A stretch of 64,000 nt of DNA from Yersinia enterocolitica. GTDB taxonomy: Bacteria > Pseudomonadota > Gammaproteobacteria > Enterobacterales > Enterobacteriaceae. The stretch's first letter is position 1. Every line of letters starts with the position of its first letter. Below, piece after piece: positions 44,451 to 57,861 of the stretch. The stretch lies in the NCBI GenBank assembly GCA_002082245.2, contig NBTC02000002.1, forward strand, positions 186,001 to 250,000, given 5' to 3'. Below the pieces are notes generated by a model. The model searched no databases. It saw nothing but the letters and a program-made list of their open reading frames with translations, and was not told where the DNA came from. The translations under genes and the position numbers were made by a program.

Positions 44451-45512
44451 ATGCAAAAAATTGGAGATATTCCTAATTCACGCGCCGACAATAATGGCGA
44501 ATTTACCGACGGCAATGTCGCCGGCGGCGTTCCCCCAACGATATTACCGGCTGAATGGTTTAACACCTTACAGCGGGAATTAATGAGTGTTCTTTCTGCC
44601 GCGAATATTGATGCTGACAGTGAGAAGTTTGATCAGGTGGCGACTGCTGTCTCTAAATTAATTACTGATGGTGGATTTTTAAAAACAGCCAATAACCTTG
44701 TGGAAATTAAAAATGCGGGGGCGGCAGCCGTTGCAAGTACTCTCTTAAACCTTGGTTTGGGCGATGCAGCCCATCTGCCCCAATTAACGGGCGTTGTTGG
44801 CACATCACGCAATGCAAAAATGAGTGTTACAGCCGCATCGTCAACGGCCACTTTCACGGCAGATGAATTAATTGTTCAATCCGCCTTGGGAGGGTTGCAA
44901 TACAAACTGAGCGGGTTTAGCAATACAATTAACCTGGCTACTACTGGCGCTGGCGGGATGAATACAGGCACCGCGCCTGTCAGTGGGTTCGTTGCTTTAT
45001 ATGCGATTTACAACCCGACAACTCAAGTGTCAGCCTTGTTTGCTGTTAACGCGACATCAGTGACCGCGCCAGAAATTTGCGGTGTAACAATGCCGGCCGG
45101 ATACGTTGCATCAGCATTGCTGGCTGTTGTACCCACCGATGCATCATCGCGCTTTAATCCTGTAATAGTTCAGGGGCGGCATGTCTCAATTCAATACACA
45201 GCCATGTACGGTACTACATCAAATGTTGCAAGCTCTCCGATCAGTGTGGGTGGGGTAATCCCAAGAAATGCAATCAGCGTGTCTGGCTCGATTACAATGT
45301 CATCAACTACTGCGGGGCCAATTTCAGCAGACATAAGCGGAGCTGGCGCGATCGGTAATCAACGCATTGCTAATTATATGAATGCAACAGAAAGCCACAC
45401 ATCAAACTTCAGTGAAGTCCCTATTATCACACCTATCACAGTTACACTTGCGGTTAGCAGTAGCACCAGTACTTTCAGTTGTTATTTTTATGCTGCGGGG
45501 TATTCAATATGA
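44451..45512 (+). CDS. Tail fibre (receptor-binding) protein
   Basis: A 353-residue protein. The N-terminus (MQKIGDIPNSRADNNGEFTD, GGVPPTILPAEWFN) is the attachment domain found in many Mu- and P2-like fibres. The remainder is Ser/Thr/Ala-rich beta sequence with no recognised enzyme domain, and should carry the receptor-binding tip that sets the killing spectrum. It is a single short fibre gene: no inverted second copy and no Gin/Cin-type invertase is seen nearby. Confidence 0.85.
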   Translation: MQKIGDIPNSRADNNGEFTDGNVAGGVPPTILPAEWFNTLQRELMSVLSAANIDADSEKFDQVATAVSKLITDGGFLKTANNLVEIKNAGAAAVASTLLNLGLGDAAHLPQLTGVVGTSRNAKMSVTAASSTATFTADELIVQSALGGLQYKLSGFSNTINLATTGAGGMNTGTAPVSGFVALYAIYNPTTQVSALFAVNATSVTAPEICGVTMPAGYVASALLAVVPTDASSRFNPVIVQGRHVSIQYTAMYGTTSNVASSPISVGGVIPRNAISVSGSITMSSTTAGPISADISGAGAIGNQRIANYMNATESHTSNFSEVPIITPITVTLAVSSSTSTFSCYFYAAGYSI

Positions 45513-45664
45513 AACATGTAAACATAGTTGATGGGATTGTTGTGGCTGAGTTTTCATGCCCGCAAGATAAAAAAGAATGGCCCAATATTGTAGCAGTTGA
45601 AGATGATGATCCGCGCTACATTGAGTTCATCGAATTGCCTTATAGCGCGAGATTAGATGAGTAA
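45509..45664 (+). CDS. Small tail-fibre-associated protein
   Basis: 51 residues from ATG 45509, overlapping the fibre stop (ATGA). The sequence (MKHVNIVDGIVVAEFSCPQD, acidic VEDDDPRYIEF) is of a type often found just after phage fibre genes. It is far shorter than Tfa chaperones (about 190). It may be a fibre chaperone, a capping protein or an island-specific factor. Confidence 0.65.
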   Translation: MKHVNIVDGIVVAEFSCPQDKKEWPNIVAVEDDDPRYIEFIELPYSARLDE

Positions 45665-45680
45665 TCATTACTGTTATCAA

Positions 45681-45700
45681 GCCGGGCTTAATAGCCCGGC
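45681..45700. terminator. GCCGGGC hairpin at right end of the phage-tail island
   Basis: GCCGGGC-TTAATA-GCCCGGC, a perfect 7-bp stem 17 bases after the last tail gene. The T-run is poor. It resembles the left-end hairpin at 30951. The gap to the next gene (45701-45858) shows no further gene. Confidence 0.6.
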
Positions 45701-45858
45701 CTATTCATATTGACTCTACTGAGTAACAGCTATGAGTTCAGTTCTCAGCCACAACTGGCTCGTTAGCGACCCCATTTCATGTTAAATTCGCTATCTTGGG
45801 CCATTGCGTTGCATAAGTGACTTGATTACAGGCGAATCACGGGAATCTAGGTATCAGT

Positions 45859-46599
45859 ATGTTTACATATAAAGAAATATCAGCGCTGAACGAACTGGAA
45901 TTGATCGTTTATAATTACATCATAAAAAACACTGATAAAGTGATGTATATGACCATCAGAGAACTGGCTGATGCAGCGGGTGTTTCTACTACCACGGTTT
46001 TACGATTCTGCAAAAAAATGAATTGTGATGGTTATTCTGAATTCCGGGTGCGGTTTAAATTATATGTAGAGCATGACGAAAAACCACCGGTTAGTTTTGG
46101 TATCAGTGAGATAATTAGCTATTTTAAAAGTATTAATAATAGCGAGTTTGATGACTTATTGGATATGGCTGCGGCACAAATAGCCGCCACGCGCCGAATT
46201 ATTTTTGTGGGTATAGGAACCTCTGGGGCGTTAGGGAAATACAGCGCGCGTTTCTTCTCGAATATTGGCAAGTTTAGTACTTATATTGACGATCCCTATT
46301 ATCCTATCAACAGCGATATGTATCAGGATGCTATTGCTATCATATTTTCCGTCTCGGGTGAAACCGAAGAGATTATCCGTATTGCTAATCAGTTCAGTTT
46401 ACATAATTGTAAAATAATCAGCCTGACAAACAGTGATAACTCAACGCTGGCCAAAATGGCCGACCTTAATATCTCCTATCATATGCCACCTATTGTATTG
46501 GAAGGGCATTATAATATTACCACTCAAATTCCAGTATTATATATAATAGAAACTATTGGTAAAAAACTCCCGCAATTAATTAATAAAAAAGCACCATAA
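45859..46599 (+). CDS. RpiR-family (MurR/RpiR) regulator
   Basis: A 246-residue protein with an N-terminal RpiR helix-turn-helix (about residues 1-75; IRELADAAGVSTTTVLRFCK) and a C-terminal sugar isomerase (SIS) domain (FVGIGTSGALGKYSARF, IIFSVSGETEEI). SIS domains sense phosphosugars, here probably the phosphorylated product of the PTS encoded downstream. It starts the operon with the PTS gene (167-base gap) and GH1 gene. Confidence 0.88.
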   Translation: MFTYKEISALNELELIVYNYIIKNTDKVMYMTIRELADAAGVSTTTVLRFCKKMNCDGYSEFRVRFKLYVEHDEKPPVSFGISEIISYFKSINNSEFDDLLDMAAAQIAATRRIIFVGIGTSGALGKYSARFFSNIGKFSTYIDDPYYPINSDMYQDAIAIIFSVSGETEEIIRIANQFSLHNCKIISLTNSDNSTLAKMADLNISYHMPPIVLEGHYNITTQIPVLYIIETIGKKLPQLINKKAP

Positions 46600-46766
46600 A
46601 ACACTGTGTTTTTTGAGTGTAACATATTCCAATTCACGATTTTTGTTATATCGTGACTTCGCTTTTCTTTTTGCTAGAATCCAATCTCAACCGGCTACGA
46701 ATATTAATAATAAGCCAATAACGCTCTGTTTATCTTACGCTCAGTACCCGCGACAGGAGATTAATA

Positions 46767-49830
<3,064 letters not shown>

Positions 49831-50130
49831 ACCCGCGATAACCCCGTAATGTTGGAAAGGCTGATTATAATTTTGGCCTTTCCATTAATTTCCCCTCGCC
49901 CCATTTTACCCATCACTTCAGGTGAACAAACGCAGTTTGTTACATTTCTGGTTGATTAAAAAATATATTTAAATTCAGTTAATTAGAGCTTATTCCTCCT
50001 GTCTGTAGGATGTGGCTGACATATCCTTAAAAAAAGCTGGGTTATTCTCTTACCCTAAGCGATAACATCATTCTTTGCATGGGATATTCGTCAGGGTTAA
50101 TTCAGTTTTTTTGTGTAAAAAGGATTAGAA
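49831..50130. other. Intergenic region between GH1 and carbonic anhydrase genes
   Basis: About 300 bases. A GGAAAGGC/GGCCTTTCC hairpin at roughly 49855-49884 probably marks the 3' end of the PTS operon but lacks a T-run. No gene seen. Confidence 0.45.
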
Positions 50131-50865
50131 ATGAAAGGGCAGTTATTAGTTGCAGCGCTGTTGGCCGCCAGTTTTTCAGTCTGTGCGGCGGAACATGCTC
50201 ATTGGGGATATGAAGGTCAGGAAGATCCTGCCCATTGGGGAAAGCTCTCACCGGATTTCTCACTGTGCGAAACAGGTAAAAATCAGTCGCCGGTTAATAT
50301 TCACGGAGCATTGAAAACCCATCACAGTCAACTCGAGTTGGCTTTCCAACCAGGTAAACAGCAAATCGTGAATAACGGCCATACGATTCAGGTGAATGTC
50401 AGCACTGGCAATACCCTGAAACTGGACGGCGATACTTTCACATTACAGCAATTCCATTTCCATACCCCAAGTGAAAATGAGATTGATGGCAAACAGTTTC
50501 CGTTAGAAGCTCATTTTGTTTATAAAGATAAAGATGGGGCACTGGCTGTGCTCGCACTCATGTTCCAGCAGGGGGATGCAAATCCACAACTGGCACAGGC
50601 TTGGCAGCAAATGCCAACGGCGATTGACCAAATGGCGATATTAAATAAGCCTCTTGATATCAAAGCATTGCTACCCAAAAAGTTTGATTTTTATCGCTTT
50701 AGTGGCTCACTAACCACACCACCTTGCTCTGAAGGTGTCAGTTGGATGGTGCTTGAGCAGCCTGCGAGCGCTTCTGCTGAACAAATTAATCAATTCCGCT
50801 CTGTGGTTCATCATACGAATAATCGCCCTGTACAGCCACTTAATGGCCGAGTCATTATCGATTAA
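50131..50865 (+). CDS. cah: Periplasmic alpha-carbonic anhydrase
   Basis: A 244-residue enzyme with signal peptide (MKGQLLVAALLAASFSVCA). The zinc histidines are in QFHFHTPSEN and LEAHFVY, and the HWGYEG start and SGSLTTPPCSEGVSWMV stretch mark the alpha class. It interconverts CO2 and bicarbonate in the periplasm. Single gene. A phage-independent neighbour of tRNA-Pro. Confidence 0.93.
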   Translation: MKGQLLVAALLAASFSVCAAEHAHWGYEGQEDPAHWGKLSPDFSLCETGKNQSPVNIHGALKTHHSQLELAFQPGKQQIVNNGHTIQVNVSTGNTLKLDGDTFTLQQFHFHTPSENEIDGKQFPLEAHFVYKDKDGALAVLALMFQQGDANPQLAQAWQQMPTAIDQMAILNKPLDIKALLPKKFDFYRFSGSLTTPPCSEGVSWMVLEQPASASAEQINQFRSVVHHTNNRPVQPLNGRVIID

Positions 50866-50967
50866 AACTACGTATGAGTCGCACTATCCTGTCTTCTGGC
50901 AGGTAGTGCGCGTGGCTTTTTGCCGTCTGGTTATTTTACACCATAGCCACATCAGTCAAATCCCACA

Positions 50968-50998
50968 AACAAAAAAACCAACCCTAACGGATTGGTTT
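50968..50998 (-). terminator. Terminator for tRNA-Pro (bidirectional)
   Basis: On the minus strand AACCAATCCG, short loop, GGGTTGGTTTTTTTG. The same stem can also end the cah transcript on the plus strand (TTGGTTTTCTT). Confidence 0.75.
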
Positions 50999-51011
50999 TC
51001 TTAAGGTATTT

Positions 51012-51088
51012 TGGTCGGCATGAGAGGATTTGAACCTCCGACCCCCGACACCCCATGACGGTGCGCTACCAAGCTGCGCTACATGCCG
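51012..51088 (-). tRNA. proL: tRNA-Pro (anticodon GGG)
   Basis: A 77-base cloverleaf with encoded CCA. CGGCATG/CATGCCG acceptor; the anticodon loop holds GGG (CATGGGGTG); T-arm TTCAAAT. It differs from E. coli proL by only a few bases and holds the same place next to yejM. Confidence 0.95.
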
Positions 51089-51184
51089 ATGCTATGACGG
51101 TTATACTACATTTTACCGTTATTAATGCAAGACTTGGCAAAACGTTCGCTTGTTTTTTGAGCGCACCAATGCCTGTTTTTAGAG

Positions 51185-52978
51185 CTAGTTCGCAATAAAA
51201 CGTTTTATATCCGTCAACACTTGCAGCAGTAATGGAAGCTGAGGCTTTTCATTTTTGATTTCATTGCCTTGCTCATCATAGGTGCGGTATTCACCGTTAT
51301 TATCTAATACAACGGTTTGTGTTGGCGTAGTAATAACTAACATGCCATTGTCACCGGTTGCCACCCAGTTATTATTGCGCTGTGCGGCGAATAAATCTTC
51401 CCCTTGCGAATAATCCTCAGGCGCTGTTTTGACGTGTAACAAACGTTGCATTAGCGTTGTCATGATATCTTCATGGTTGGTCAGTTTATTCACGGCCTGC
51501 GCTGGCGTGCCTGGCCAATGAACCACTAATGGCACTTGCAGTTGTTGGCGATTAAAGCTGCTGCTTGCACCCCAGGTATCATTGCCGCTGTCATTAAATT
51601 CAACACCATGGGCTGCAGTAATAATAACTACGGTTTTATCGAGCTGACCGCGCTGTTTCAGCGTATCCAGAATAGTCGCAATCTGTTGATCTACATCTTT
51701 TGCGCCTGCCTGGTAGTGACGGATAAAGTCAGTCGGTAACGCAACCTTCTGCCCGATTACCGGGTCTTGTGCTTCAACTGCCCCGTTGAGGTTAATGTAT
51801 GAGAACCATGGTGCATTATTGTTGAGCGTGGACAGCCATTGCTGCCACTGTGCCGTGGTTTCGCTATCCGGTTGCACTGCGGGAGTTGGTAATGTGAAAT
51901 CAGCTAACAGTGCCTGGCGGTAGAGTGGTGACTCAAAACCATCGGATGAGAACAGACCAAACTGATAACCCTGCGCGCTTAATGCTGTAACAAACGCTGA
52001 GGGTTCGCGCGCGGAGAGAATACCGTCTAAATAAGTAGGCGAAATGCCATAAAACAGGCCAAATAAGCCCGTATCCTGACGGTTGCCTGAACTGTAGTGG
52101 CTGTCAAACTGAATGTTGGAACGGCCAAATTCGGCCAGGGTAGGCATGTCTTTTTGCAGGCTACTGGCACGAATACCATCAACCACAATAAGCAACAAAT
52201 TATAACCACTGCCTTTATCGCTGAAGGTAATTGGGTTGAGTGGATATTCAACCGCCAGTGCATCTGGATTACCTTGTTCCACCAAGCGACGCTGATATTC
52301 CTGCTGATCGAGCAGGCCGTGTTTCTCAAGGAACTTACGGGCGGTCATCGGGTAAGAGAGTGGCAGGTTTGCGCGTTGCATACTGATTGGGCGATAAAAA
52401 TTGGCATCGGCCCAAATATAAATCAGATGAGAGGCAAAGAACGCAGAAATAAACACCGCCACCAACGGCTTAACAAAGCGTTGCCGGTTAAGGCTGCGTA
52501 GTTTTTGCCAGGCCCAAGTGCCGAAAAGCATCTCGACCAGGAAAATGACAGGCACGGCAATAAACATTAATTGCCAATCACGCGCCAGCTCGGTCTGGTC
52601 TGGGTTAACCACCAATTCCCATACCACCGAGTTAAGGTGTAAATGGAAACGGGTGAAAACTTCGGTATCAACCAACAGCAGAGTCAGGCCGGCAGTGGCA
52701 AAGGCGGCGGAAAGGAAACGGAGTAGTCGCTGCGACATCACCACAAAGGTGAGTGGGAAGATCACCAACAAATAAGCAGCAAAAACGATAAAACTAAAGT
52801 GCCCGAGCCAACTGACGAGGGCATAGATACGGCCAACCAGCGATGAGGGCCAATCGGAGACAAACAGATAGCGGCTACCCAGCACCAGGCTAAACAGGAT
52901 ATTAAACAGGGCGAACCAGTGCCCCCAGCTGATCATCTGGGAGACTTTTTCACGATAGCGCTGACGATTTGTCACCAT
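51185..52978 (-). CDS. yejM: Inner-membrane sulfatase-like protein YejM (PbgA/LapC)
   Basis: 597 residues (E. coli 586). Five N-terminal membrane helices (within about residues 20-190) precede a periplasmic arylsulfatase-like domain (from about 240; LLIVVDGIRASS, YSSGNRQDTGLFGLFYG, VVIITAAHGVEF). YejM senses lipid A/LPS at the periplasmic face and, through LapB, controls FtsH turnover of LpxC; it is essential in E. coli for the membrane part. MVTNRQRYREKVSQM start matches E. coli. It follows yejL on the same strand by 27 bases. Confidence 0.94.
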   Translation of the reverse strand: MVTNRQRYREKVSQMISWGHWFALFNILFSLVLGSRYLFVSDWPSSLVGRIYALVSWLGHFSFIVFAAYLLVIFPLTFVVMSQRLLRFLSAAFATAGLTLLLVDTEVFTRFHLHLNSVVWELVVNPDQTELARDWQLMFIAVPVIFLVEMLFGTWAWQKLRSLNRQRFVKPLVAVFISAFFASHLIYIWADANFYRPISMQRANLPLSYPMTARKFLEKHGLLDQQEYQRRLVEQGNPDALAVEYPLNPITFSDKGSGYNLLLIVVDGIRASSLQKDMPTLAEFGRSNIQFDSHYSSGNRQDTGLFGLFYGISPTYLDGILSAREPSAFVTALSAQGYQFGLFSSDGFESPLYRQALLADFTLPTPAVQPDSETTAQWQQWLSTLNNNAPWFSYINLNGAVEAQDPVIGQKVALPTDFIRHYQAGAKDVDQQIATILDTLKQRGQLDKTVVIITAAHGVEFNDSGNDTWGASSSFNRQQLQVPLVVHWPGTPAQAVNKLTNHEDIMTTLMQRLLHVKTAPEDYSQGEDLFAAQRNNNWVATGDNGMLVITTPTQTVVLDNNGEYRTYDEQGNEIKNEKPQLPLLLQVLTDIKRFIAN

Positions 52979-53005
52979 ATTGAGATTGCAGTCTTGGCCG
53001 ATAAA

Positions 53006-53233
53006 TTAATGAGCTTTATCTTCACTTATCGAAGCTTGAAGAGCTTCAGCGAAAGAACGTGCCAATACTTTGCGCTGCGCTGGGGCCACGCTAGTATTGA
53101 TCAAATTTGTTACCATATTCCCCAACACCATCAAAGAAAGATTGGTGGGAGTATGGTTTTTTTCCATTACGCTGACCAATTCTGACAGCAGTTTTTCGAC
53201 TTGTTCGTCGCTATAACGGGATGATTGTGCCAT
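53006..53233 (-). CDS. yejL: YejL family protein
   Basis: 75 residues from ATG 53233 ([16 protein letters not shown]); the frame is open 11 codons farther but this start matches E. coli YejL. A small helical protein with no assigned function. Co-transcribed with yejM. Confidence 0.92.
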   Translation of the reverse strand: MAQSSRYSDEQVEKLLSELVSVMEKNHTPTNLSLMVLGNMVTNLINTSVAPAQRKVLARSFAEALQASISEDKAH

Positions 53234-53410
53234 AAAAAGTGTGCTCAATACCTGACAAAGTCCCACATCTTACCGTATAGAGACACGCTTTTCCGCTATT
53301 TTATAGCATTAAGAATCATTAGCCATTAATTGAGGGGCGCGAATGCTTTAGGGTTGCAGCTCTCAGGCATCAGTGATTGAATACGCCCCTAGCCAAAAGG
53401 AGTATTTATC

Positions 53411-54415
53411 ATGAGTCTGGATATTGACCAGATAGCCTTACATCAGCTTATCAAGCGTGATGAACAAACGCTTGATGTGGTGTTGCGCGATTCTCTGTTA
53501 CCTGCCAATGCTGTAGTTGAAGAAATGATGGCCGAACTGCATCGTGTTTACAGCGCCAAAAGCAAAGCTTACGGGCTGTTTAATGAGCAGAGCGAGCTGG
53601 CTGAAGCGCTGAAACGAAGCCGTAAGGGTGATGAAGACTTCCTCAGTTTTAGCCGTGCTGCCACCGGGCGTTTACGTGATGAGTTAGCCAAATATCCGTT
53701 TGCCGAAGGCGGTGTGGTGCTGTTTTGCCAATATCGTTATCTGGCGGTGGAGTATCTGCTTATCTCGGTACTGAGCAGTTGTAATAGTATGCGAGTGAAT
53801 GAGCAACTTGATCTCAGTACCACTCATTATCTCGATATTAACCGTGCTGATATTGTCGCCCGTATCGATTTAACCGAATGGGAAAATAATCCAGAATCCA
53901 CGCGTTACCTTACGTTCTTGAAAGGGCGGGTAGGGCGCAAAGTGTCCGACTTCTTTATGGATTTCCTCTCTGCAGCAGAGGGGCTGGACACCAAAGCACA
54001 AAATCGGGGCTTATTACAGGCGGTTGATGATTACTGCGCGGATGCTGAACTTGGCAAAAATGAGCGCCAGGCATACCGTCAGCAGGTTTATAGCTATTGT
54101 AATGAGCAGTTACAAGCCGGTGAAGAGATTGCGTTGCAGGCGCTTTCTCAAGAGCTACCAACGCTGGGTGAGAAAGATTTTCAGCAATTCTCGGCTGAAC
54201 AGGGTTATGCGTTAGAAGAGAGTTTCCCAGCAGATCGCGGTACTTTGCGCCAGTTAACCAAATTTGCTGGCAGTGGGGGTGGGTTGAGTATCAATTTTGA
54301 TGCATTGTTGCTGGGTGAGCGTATTTTTTGGGATGCCGCGACAGATACGTTGACTATTAAAGGCACTCCACCCAATCTGCGTGATCAGTTACAGCGTAAT
54401 TCAGGCAAAAAGTAA
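53411..54415 (+). CDS. yejK: Nucleoid-associated protein YejK (NdpA)
   Basis: A 334-residue nucleoid-associated protein. [20 protein letters not shown] and the [24 protein letters not shown] stretch match E. coli YejK. It binds DNA and has been reported to affect topoisomerase IV. Divergent from yejL. AAAAGGAG lies before the ATG. A strong terminator follows. Confidence 0.94.
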   Translation: MSLDIDQIALHQLIKRDEQTLDVVLRDSLLPANAVVEEMMAELHRVYSAKSKAYGLFNEQSELAEALKRSRKGDEDFLSFSRAATGRLRDELAKYPFAEGGVVLFCQYRYLAVEYLLISVLSSCNSMRVNEQLDLSTTHYLDINRADIVARIDLTEWENNPESTRYLTFLKGRVGRKVSDFFMDFLSAAEGLDTKAQNRGLLQAVDDYCADAELGKNERQAYRQQVYSYCNEQLQAGEEIALQALSQELPTLGEKDFQQFSAEQGYALEESFPADRGTLRQLTKFAGSGGGLSINFDALLLGERIFWDAATDTLTIKGTPPNLRDQLQRNSGKK

Positions 54416-54441
54416 CGGTTACCACCGTGACGATAGCCAAT

Positions 54442-54470
54442 AAAAAACGCCGCATAAGCGGCGTTTTTTA
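54442..54470. terminator. Bidirectional terminator between yejK and rplY
   Basis: AAAAAACGCCGC-ATAA-GCGGCGTTTTTT: perfect stem with A- and T-runs on both sides, serving the convergent genes. Confidence 0.92.
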
Positions 54471-54502
54471 TTTCGGCGTCCCGAATATCGAAAGCGACGC
54501 GA

Positions 54503-54787
54503 TTAAACGCGAACGAAGTCGATATGAGTCAGTTTTGGCTTGAAAGCGTGACGCTGAACAGCCTGTACTTTAACTTTGGTTTCTTTACCGTCAACAACCA
54601 GAGTCAGTACGGAATCATAAAAGCCCGGTTTCAATTCAAGGTTCTTGGTGGTGTCATGGTCAAGAGCAATAGAGATAGCTGCTTCAGAACCACCGTAAAT
54701 GATTGCCGGAAATTTATTTGCTGCACGCAGGCGGCGGCTCGCACCCTTACCCTGGTCGTTACGTACTTCTACATTGATAGTGGTCAT
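54503..54787 (-). CDS. rplY: 50S ribosomal protein L25
   Basis: A 94-residue single-domain L25 that binds 5S r[23 protein letters not shown] and [15 protein letters not shown] are the family ends. The length equals E. coli RplY. The short form lacks the CTC-like C-terminal domain, as usual for enterobacteria. Confidence 0.97.
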   Translation of the reverse strand: MTTINVEVRNDQGKGASRRLRAANKFPAIIYGGSEAAISIALDHDTTKNLELKPGFYDSVLTLVVDGKETKVKVQAVQRHAFKPKLTHIDFVRV

Positions 54788-54948
54788 TTTGTTTTCTCTT
54801 AAAGAAAATTTACCCTGCTACAGGCGACCCAGCAACAGGTTCGATACTCGGCTTTGATTGGGTAAACCCAGAGCAAAGCGGGCGGCATTCTAGCGAAATA
54901 TCGACCAGACAGCAAATAAAACTGCGAAAATCTCAGGCTAAATGCGGC

Positions 54949-56706
54949 TCAGGCAAGGGAGTCAGCCCGCCGGAAACGGCCCTGATAATCAAATATCTTT
55001 TCTCTAATTTGCCACCATTGCCCACGACGGCGGGCCACGACAAAATCGGGATAACGTAACAGGGCTTGTTGCGCGATGATATCGGCCGCCGTTTGCCATT
55101 TCAGCGCCACACCGGGTGCCCGTTGGTGTGGACGCAGGAAAATTTGTTCAAATGCCATACGTTGCGCGGCGGTGGTTAAGCGAAAACGTTCGCTGGTATT
55201 AGTGCCGTCTTCGTCGTAGTAGGTGATTTTCAGCCACTCACCCTTTGCGTCATGGCCCGTCTCCAGACTCATACCGCCACAACGCAGCACCAGGGCATCT
55301 TTTAATTTTAACGCGGCTTTCAGCATATCATCGGGATCGACCAGAACCTCCTGGCACTGGTGACAACGGCGGGCGGCAATGTCATTTTCCGCCCCACAAT
55401 GCGGGCAGCACTTAAAGCGAAAGCGATAATCACATTGCGCCCGCACGCCTTGTTGGTCCTCAAACCACCCCTGACAGCGGCGACCATAGTGTTCAATAAT
55501 GTCACCCGACTCGGTACATTTTCCCCAGAAGATATTGGCAAAGCCGCAATCTGGGCAAAATACCTGAACCGGCTGACTGCCACTATGCGGCTTGCTGGTA
55601 CCCACTTCAGGGGTAAAAAGGTCATGGGGATTGCCAGCGTAATCCAGAATCAGGCAATCTTCTTTACCCGGTGATAACCGCAAACCTCGGCCGACTATCT
55701 GTTGATACAAACTGACCGATTCCGTGGGGCGAAGAATGGCAATCAGATCAACATGGGGGGCATCAAAGCCAGTGGTTAACACCGCCACATTAACCAAATA
55801 GCGCAGTTGCTGCTGCTTAAAGGCAGTGATTAACGCATCGCGCTCATTAGGCGGGGTAGTGGCGCTCACCAGTGCAGCCTCGTCTTTTGGCAGCAAGCCA
55901 TACACCTCTTTGGCGTGTTCAACTGTCGCGGCAAAAATCATTACCCCGCGACGTTGAGCGGCATATTCAATTATCTGGTTAACAATATGCGGAGTAATTC
56001 GTTGCTGCTGCTTAAGTTCACGGTCTAAATCTGCTTCTCGGAACAGGCCGCTACTGTTGCTGGTCAGGCGACTGAAATCATACTGTACCACGGGCATATC
56101 CAACCGCTCTGGGGGGACCAGAAAACCGTGCTTGATCATGTAGCGCAAGGGTAATTCATAAATACAATCGCGAAAAAGGGACTTTTCATCACCACGGGTA
56201 ATACCGTGATAATGGAATTGATAAATCCAGCCTTTTCCCAATCGGTAAGGTGTGGCGGTCAATCCCAGCAAGCGCAGTCGGGGGTTGGTGGTACGTAAAT
56301 GCTGAATAATTTGCTGATACTGGCTGTCATCGTCATCACTGATACGATGGCATTCATCAATAATCAGTAGTGAAAAGGCACTATCAAACAGGGGCAGGTT
56401 TCGTGCCACTGACTGCACACTGCCAAACACTACTTTTCCTGCGCTTTGGCGTTGCTGCAAGCCAGCGGCGAAAATATCAGCCTCTAAATCGTAGGCGCAA
56501 TATTTGGCGTGATTCTGTGCTACCAACTCTTTGACATGAGCCAGCACCAGAACGCGCCCGCGAGCCAGTTTCGCCAATTCGGCGATCACCAGACTTTTGC
56601 CTGCCCCGGTGGGTAGAACAATCAACGCAGGCTCACTGTGGCGGCGAAAATGGGCAAGAGTGGCATCGACAGCCTCTTGCTGATAGGGGCGCAGTGTAAA
56701 TGCCAT
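54949..56706 (-). CDS. radD: RadD (YejH) putative DNA repair helicase
   Basis: 585 residues from ATG 56706 ([17 protein letters not shown]), close to E. coli 586; the frame is open 14 codons farther. SF2 helicase motifs: Walker [13 protein letters not shown] box IIDECHR, motif [11 protein letters not shown], motif [11 protein letters not shown]. Zinc-binding cysteine clusters (FCPDCGF, CCPHCG, CHQC) lie in the C-terminal half. RadD acts in double-strand break repair with RecA and SSB. Confidence 0.94.
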   Translation of the reverse strand: MAFTLRPYQQEAVDATLAHFRRHSEPALIVLPTGAGKSLVIAELAKLARGRVLVLAHVKELVAQNHAKYCAYDLEADIFAAGLQQRQSAGKVVFGSVQSVARNLPLFDSAFSLLIIDECHRISDDDDSQYQQIIQHLRTTNPRLRLLGLTATPYRLGKGWIYQFHYHGITRGDEKSLFRDCIYELPLRYMIKHGFLVPPERLDMPVVQYDFSRLTSNSSGLFREADLDRELKQQQRITPHIVNQIIEYAAQRRGVMIFAATVEHAKEVYGLLPKDEAALVSATTPPNERDALITAFKQQQLRYLVNVAVLTTGFDAPHVDLIAILRPTESVSLYQQIVGRGLRLSPGKEDCLILDYAGNPHDLFTPEVGTSKPHSGSQPVQVFCPDCGFANIFWGKCTESGDIIEHYGRRCQGWFEDQQGVRAQCDYRFRFKCCPHCGAENDIAARRCHQCQEVLVDPDDMLKAALKLKDALVLRCGGMSLETGHDAKGEWLKITYYDEDGTNTSERFRLTTAAQRMAFEQIFLRPHQRAPGVALKWQTAADIIAQQALLRYPDFVVARRRGQWWQIREKIFDYQGRFRRADSLA

Positions 56707-57106
56707 TAGTGCACCAGCCCGATGGTTTTCAACCCATTCTCCCCGCAACCCTTTTCCGCGCGTATGCGTGACATTTCTCTCTCTTTATAATGAAAAACTT
56801 TTGACTATTATGCCTGTCGGAGGCTGTTGGCGCGAGGCCCCAAGTTAGCACTGATGGGGTGGCGTGATAGACGCGGCGCACTCTGGGGGTAAGTTGTTTC
56901 TCAATAACAACTTTTTACGTAACTGTTCCTAGGATGATATGGCAACCGCCGCTATACTGATGAATCTGGTAGGCAGCAAATGATTTTCTCCCAACTGCTT
57001 CATTCATTTCACACCGTATCATGAGCATCCTGCTGTCGTTGGCGGGTGTGATTGCGGGTATCGTGCCCGTCAGCGGTACGACAAGACAACAGGCAAAGTA
57101 GATTCA
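56707..57106. other. Divergent promoter region radD / rsuA
   Basis: About 400 bases. A possible 26-residue hydrophobic ORF at 57020-57100 ([19 protein letters not shown]) has no ribosome site and is not called. Otherwise nothing recognised. Confidence 0.4.
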
Positions 57107-57814
57107 ATGCGATTGGACAAGTTTTTATCTCAGCAATTAGGTGTCAGCCGGGCGTTAGTCGCGCGCGAGCTGCGGGCAAAACGAGTCACTATTGATGGCG
57201 AAGTGGTCAAAAGTGGTGCGATTAAGCTGACACCGGAACAAGACGTGAGATTTGATGGCAACCCATTACAACAAACCGTTGGCCCACGTTATTTCATGCT
57301 GAACAAACCGCAGGGTTATGTGTGTTCGACAGAAGACCCAGATCACCCGACCGTGCTGTATTTCCTTGATGAGCCAGTGGCATACAAACTCCATGCCGCC
57401 GGGCGTTTGGACATCGATACCACCGGATTGGTACTGATGACCGACGATGGTCAGTGGTCGCATCGGATCACCTCACCGCGCCATCATTGTGAAAAGACCT
57501 ATCTGGTGACGCTGGAACACCCATTGGCTGATGATACCGCGCAACAATTTACTGATGGTGTACAGTTGCATAATGAAAAATCTCTCACCAAACCGGCTCA
57601 ACTTGAGGTTATAGAGCCTCAGTTGGTGCGTTTAACCCTCAGTGAAGGGCGTTATCATCAGGTAAAACGGATGTTCGCGGCGGTGGGAAATCGGGTTATA
57701 GAGCTGCATCGTGAGCGAATTGGCGACATTAAACTTGATGACGATTTGGCGCCAGGCGAGTACCGCCCGTTAACCACAGAAGAGATTGCCAGTGTCGGCG
57801 CGCCTCATCTGTAA
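57107..57814 (+). CDS. rsuA: 16S rRNA pseudouridine(516) synthase
   Basis: A 235-residue RsuA-family enzyme (E. coli 231). N-terminal S4 RNA-binding domain ([20 protein letters not shown]), then the catalytic domain with the Asp in [19 protein letters not shown]. It modifies U516 of 16S rRNA. It follows the E. coli gene order (radD-rsuA-bcr). Confidence 0.95.
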   Translation: MRLDKFLSQQLGVSRALVARELRAKRVTIDGEVVKSGAIKLTPEQDVRFDGNPLQQTVGPRYFMLNKPQGYVCSTEDPDHPTVLYFLDEPVAYKLHAAGRLDIDTTGLVLMTDDGQWSHRITSPRHHCEKTYLVTLEHPLADDTAQQFTDGVQLHNEKSLTKPAQLEVIEPQLVRLTLSEGRYHQVKRMFAAVGNRVIELHRERIGDIKLDDDLAPGEYRPLTTEEIASVGAPHL

Positions 57815-57861
57815 TTGATTTTCTATTACAGCGCGGGCTGTCTTGCCGTTGATATTACACT

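Noticed and set aside
30951..45864. Possible active prophage with integrase and att sites.
   Set aside because: No integrase, transposase or direct flanking repeats were found; no tRNA lies at either edge.
57020..57100. A 26-residue hydrophobic ORF upstream of rsuA.
   Set aside because: No ribosome site and no conservation evidence available; noted only within the intergenic entry.
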